Assembly (NCBI GenBank): GCA_021299735.1
Contig: JAJTEM010000007.1
Coordinates: forward strand, 23,593 to 87,592
Direction of reading: 5' to 3'
Source: Burkholderiales bacterium
GTDB lineage: Bacteria; Pseudomonadota; Gammaproteobacteria; Burkholderiales; Burkholderiaceae_B
Length of the DNA: 64,000 bases
The notes under the pieces are model-generated. The model was not told where the DNA came from, searched no databases, and saw only the letters and a program-made list of their open reading frames with translations. Shown here piece after piece: positions 62,731 to 64,000 of the stretch. A program made the position numbers and the translations under genes. The stretch's first letter is position 1. The number at the start of each line of letters is the position of its first letter.

Positions 62731-63432
62731 CTAACTGGCCGCCAACATGCGGTAGCCCACGCCGGTCTCCGTCAAAATAAAGTGGGGATCTGCCGGGTTT
62801 TTCTCAATTTTTGCGCGCAGCTGGCCTATGTAAAGGCGTGTGTATTGCGTGTGCTCAAGGTACTCGGGACCCCACACATCAGCCAGTAATTGCCGGTGGC
62901 TAACCGCTTGCCCAGCGCTTCGCACCAAGCGCGCCAACAATTCATACTCCGTGGGTGTTAATTTCACTTCAACACCATGCAAAGTAATTTCACGTTTCAC
63001 CAAATCAATATTCAGTCCATCACGCTGGTATAGCAAGGTAGCCGCCTGCGCTACACTACCCCGGTGTCGCAAAGCCACCCGAATACGGGCCAACAACTCA
63101 CCCACGCTAAAAGGCTTGACTAGGTAATCATCGGCACCGGCATCAAGTAACTGAATTTTGCTGTCCTCGTTAGGGCGCGCGGAAACCACGATCACAGGTG
63201 CGCTGCCAGCCTTGCGAGCCAACTCCAGCAAGCTTTTTCCGTCGCCATCGGGCAACCCCAAGTCGAGCAAGTACAAATCAAAAGAATGCCCTGCGGCTTG
63301 ATTGGCCAGCAATGCCCGGGCTTCAGACAAACTGGCCGCCGAGGTCACAGAATATCCTTCAGTGCCCAAACTATTGCGCAGCGCCTTGCCAAGCTCACGG
63401 TCATCTTCAATCAACAAAATACGAATACTCAT
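62731..63432 (-). CDS. kdpE: KdpE-type response regulator
   Basis: A 233-aa OmpR/PhoB-type regulator. The receiver has ILLIEDDRELGKALRNSL and phospho-acceptor in LYLLDLGLPDGDG (about residue 56), with YLVKPFSVGELLAR. The winged-helix domain (about 135-230) has LTPTEYELLARLVRSAGQAVSHRQLL and TRLYIGQLRAKIEKNP, typical of KdpE. I chose the ATG at 63432, which overlaps the kdpD stop (ATGA). It should control K+ transport genes, and kup lies directly downstream. Confidence 0.9.
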   Translation of the reverse strand: MSIRILLIEDDRELGKALRNSLGTEGYSVTSAASLSEARALLANQAAGHSFDLYLLDLGLPDGDGKSLLELARKAGSAPVIVVSARPNEDSKIQLLDAGADDYLVKPFSVGELLARIRVALRHRGSVAQAATLLYQRDGLNIDLVKREITLHGVEVKLTPTEYELLARLVRSAGQAVSHRQLLADVWGPEYLEHTQYTRLYIGQLRAKIEKNPADPHFILTETGVGYRMLAAS

Positions 63433-64000
63433 GCGCTTTTTTCCTGCACCGCCTTCAAGGGCAAGGCGAACGTGACCATCAGCCCTTGTCCTGAATCTGA
63501 CGGCTTTGAAAAATTCAAACGGCCAGAATGAACCTTGGCCACTGCCAGGCAAAGCTGCAAGCCAATACCCAGCCCTCGCGATTCGTCGCCTTGTAACCTG
63601 GCCTGCCCCTGCAGGCCCTTACCTTGGTCTGCCACCTGGAACACCACCTCTGTTTGCTGTTTGCATACATTCAATTCAACAGAACCGGGCGCGCCTGAGT
63701 GCTTGATTGCATTGTCGATTAAATTGTCCAATACCTGTTCAATCAGCACCATGTTGCAATTCACAAGTGGCAGGCCTACTTGAACTTTCACAGTGGGCAA
63801 ATTCAAAGCCTTGCGTTTTCTCAAGCGCTGCAACACAGCCGCAACCATGTCTTCAACCGATTCAAGCTGCATGGGTACCTCCACGCGTTCGCCACTTAAA
63901 CGCGCCAAACTCAGGGTGTTGTCGGTGAGGCGCACCACTTGCTGGGTCTCCTCCTGAATCAACTCGGCATAGCGTCGTATCTCATCTTCAGTCAAGCGGC
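63429..64000 (-). CDS. kdpD: KdpD-type sensor histidine kinase, C-terminal part (partial)
   Basis: Only the last 190 codons or so are present; the gene runs off the right edge. The visible part holds the end of the phospho-acceptor domain (LTDNTLSLARLSGERVEVPMQLESVEDMVAAVL) and the ATPase domain. That domain has the N box LIDNAIKHSGAPG, VADQGKGL and GLGIGLQLCLAVAKVHSGRL. The pairing with KdpE and the segment after the His box suit KdpD. The stop overlaps the kdpE start. Confidence 0.85.
   Translation of the reverse strand, partial: RLTEDEIRRYAELIQEETQQVVRLTDNTLSLARLSGERVEVPMQLESVEDMVAAVLQRLRKRKALNLPTVKVQVGLPLVNCNMVLIEQVLDNLIDNAIKHSGAPGSVELNVCKQQTEVVFQVADQGKGLQGQARLQGDESRGLGIGLQLCLAVAKVHSGRLNFSKPSDSGQGLMVTFALPLKAVQEKSA

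Noticed and set aside
1..64000. CRISPR arrays, insertion sequences, prophage or integrase genes
   Set aside because: I found no regularly spaced repeats, transposase motifs or phage genes in the translated frames.

Overview
The window looks like chromosomal DNA of a betaproteobacterium of the order Burkholderiales, of moderate G+C. The gene orders ndk-rlmN-rodZ-ispG-hisS and surE-pcm-nlpD-rlmD, the lexA-imuA-imuB-dnaE2 cassette and a complete soxCDYZAXB cluster together suggest a thiosulfate-oxidising heterotroph. A Limnobacter-like organism is my best guess; this rests on gene content only. I see no insertion sequence, prophage, CRISPR array or rRNA operon. One tRNA gene (Arg, anticodon CCT) is present.

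Layout. 1-10087: housekeeping genes, mostly on the minus strand: hisS (start only), ispG, rodZ, rlmN, ndk, a Bax-inhibitor-1 membrane protein on the plus strand, then the operon yaaA-surE-pcm-nlpD-rlmD, with no rpoS between nlpD and rlmD. 10359-16288: an SOS-controlled operon, lexA-imuA-imuB-dnaE2, behind one consensus LexA box. It faces parE (16298-18259).

18300-22320: an accessory regulatory island. It holds two paralogous ECF sigma factors, a sigma-54 activator, a type III secretion chaperone-like protein and two small orphan ORFs. A strong sigma-54 promoter (GG-N10-GC) precedes one ECF gene, and a near-consensus hrp box precedes the other. The circuit resembles HrpR/S - RpoN - HrpL of plant-pathogen type III secretion, but no secretion apparatus is in the window. 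This is the most unusual part.

22478-29269: tRNA-Arg; a TRAP-type transport cluster (lipoprotein, solute-binding protein, and a very long permease with a C-terminal NTF2-like domain); then a receiver-TPR protein whose phospho-acceptor Asp is replaced by Glu. 29275-36293: the sox operon in the order soxC-D-Y-Z-A-X-B plus a SoxW-like thioredoxin, with palindromes in its promoter region.

36413-45409: small conserved genes, then a long minus-strand array cyoA-B-C-D, surf1, regB-regA, gloA and a VIT-family transporter. It joins a quinol oxidase (no CuA ligands; SURF1 in the place often held by cyoE) to the redox-sensing RegB/RegA pair. A perfect 21-bp palindrome lies in the divergent promoter region. 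45567-51019 (plus strand): MFS transporter, nitronate monooxygenase-like enzyme, DUF305 protein, LVIVD-repeat lipoprotein and an enoyl-CoA hydratase. 51016-54879 (minus strand): a compact four-gene signalling operon (histidine kinase, receiver-PAS, HDOD, receiver-HD-GYP). 54979-64000: metallo-beta-lactamase-fold hydrolase, LysR regulator and divergent LysE exporter, Lon-substrate-binding-like protein, nucleotidyltransferase-fold protein, HI0933-type flavoprotein, Kup potassium transporter, KdpE and the C-terminal part of KdpD.
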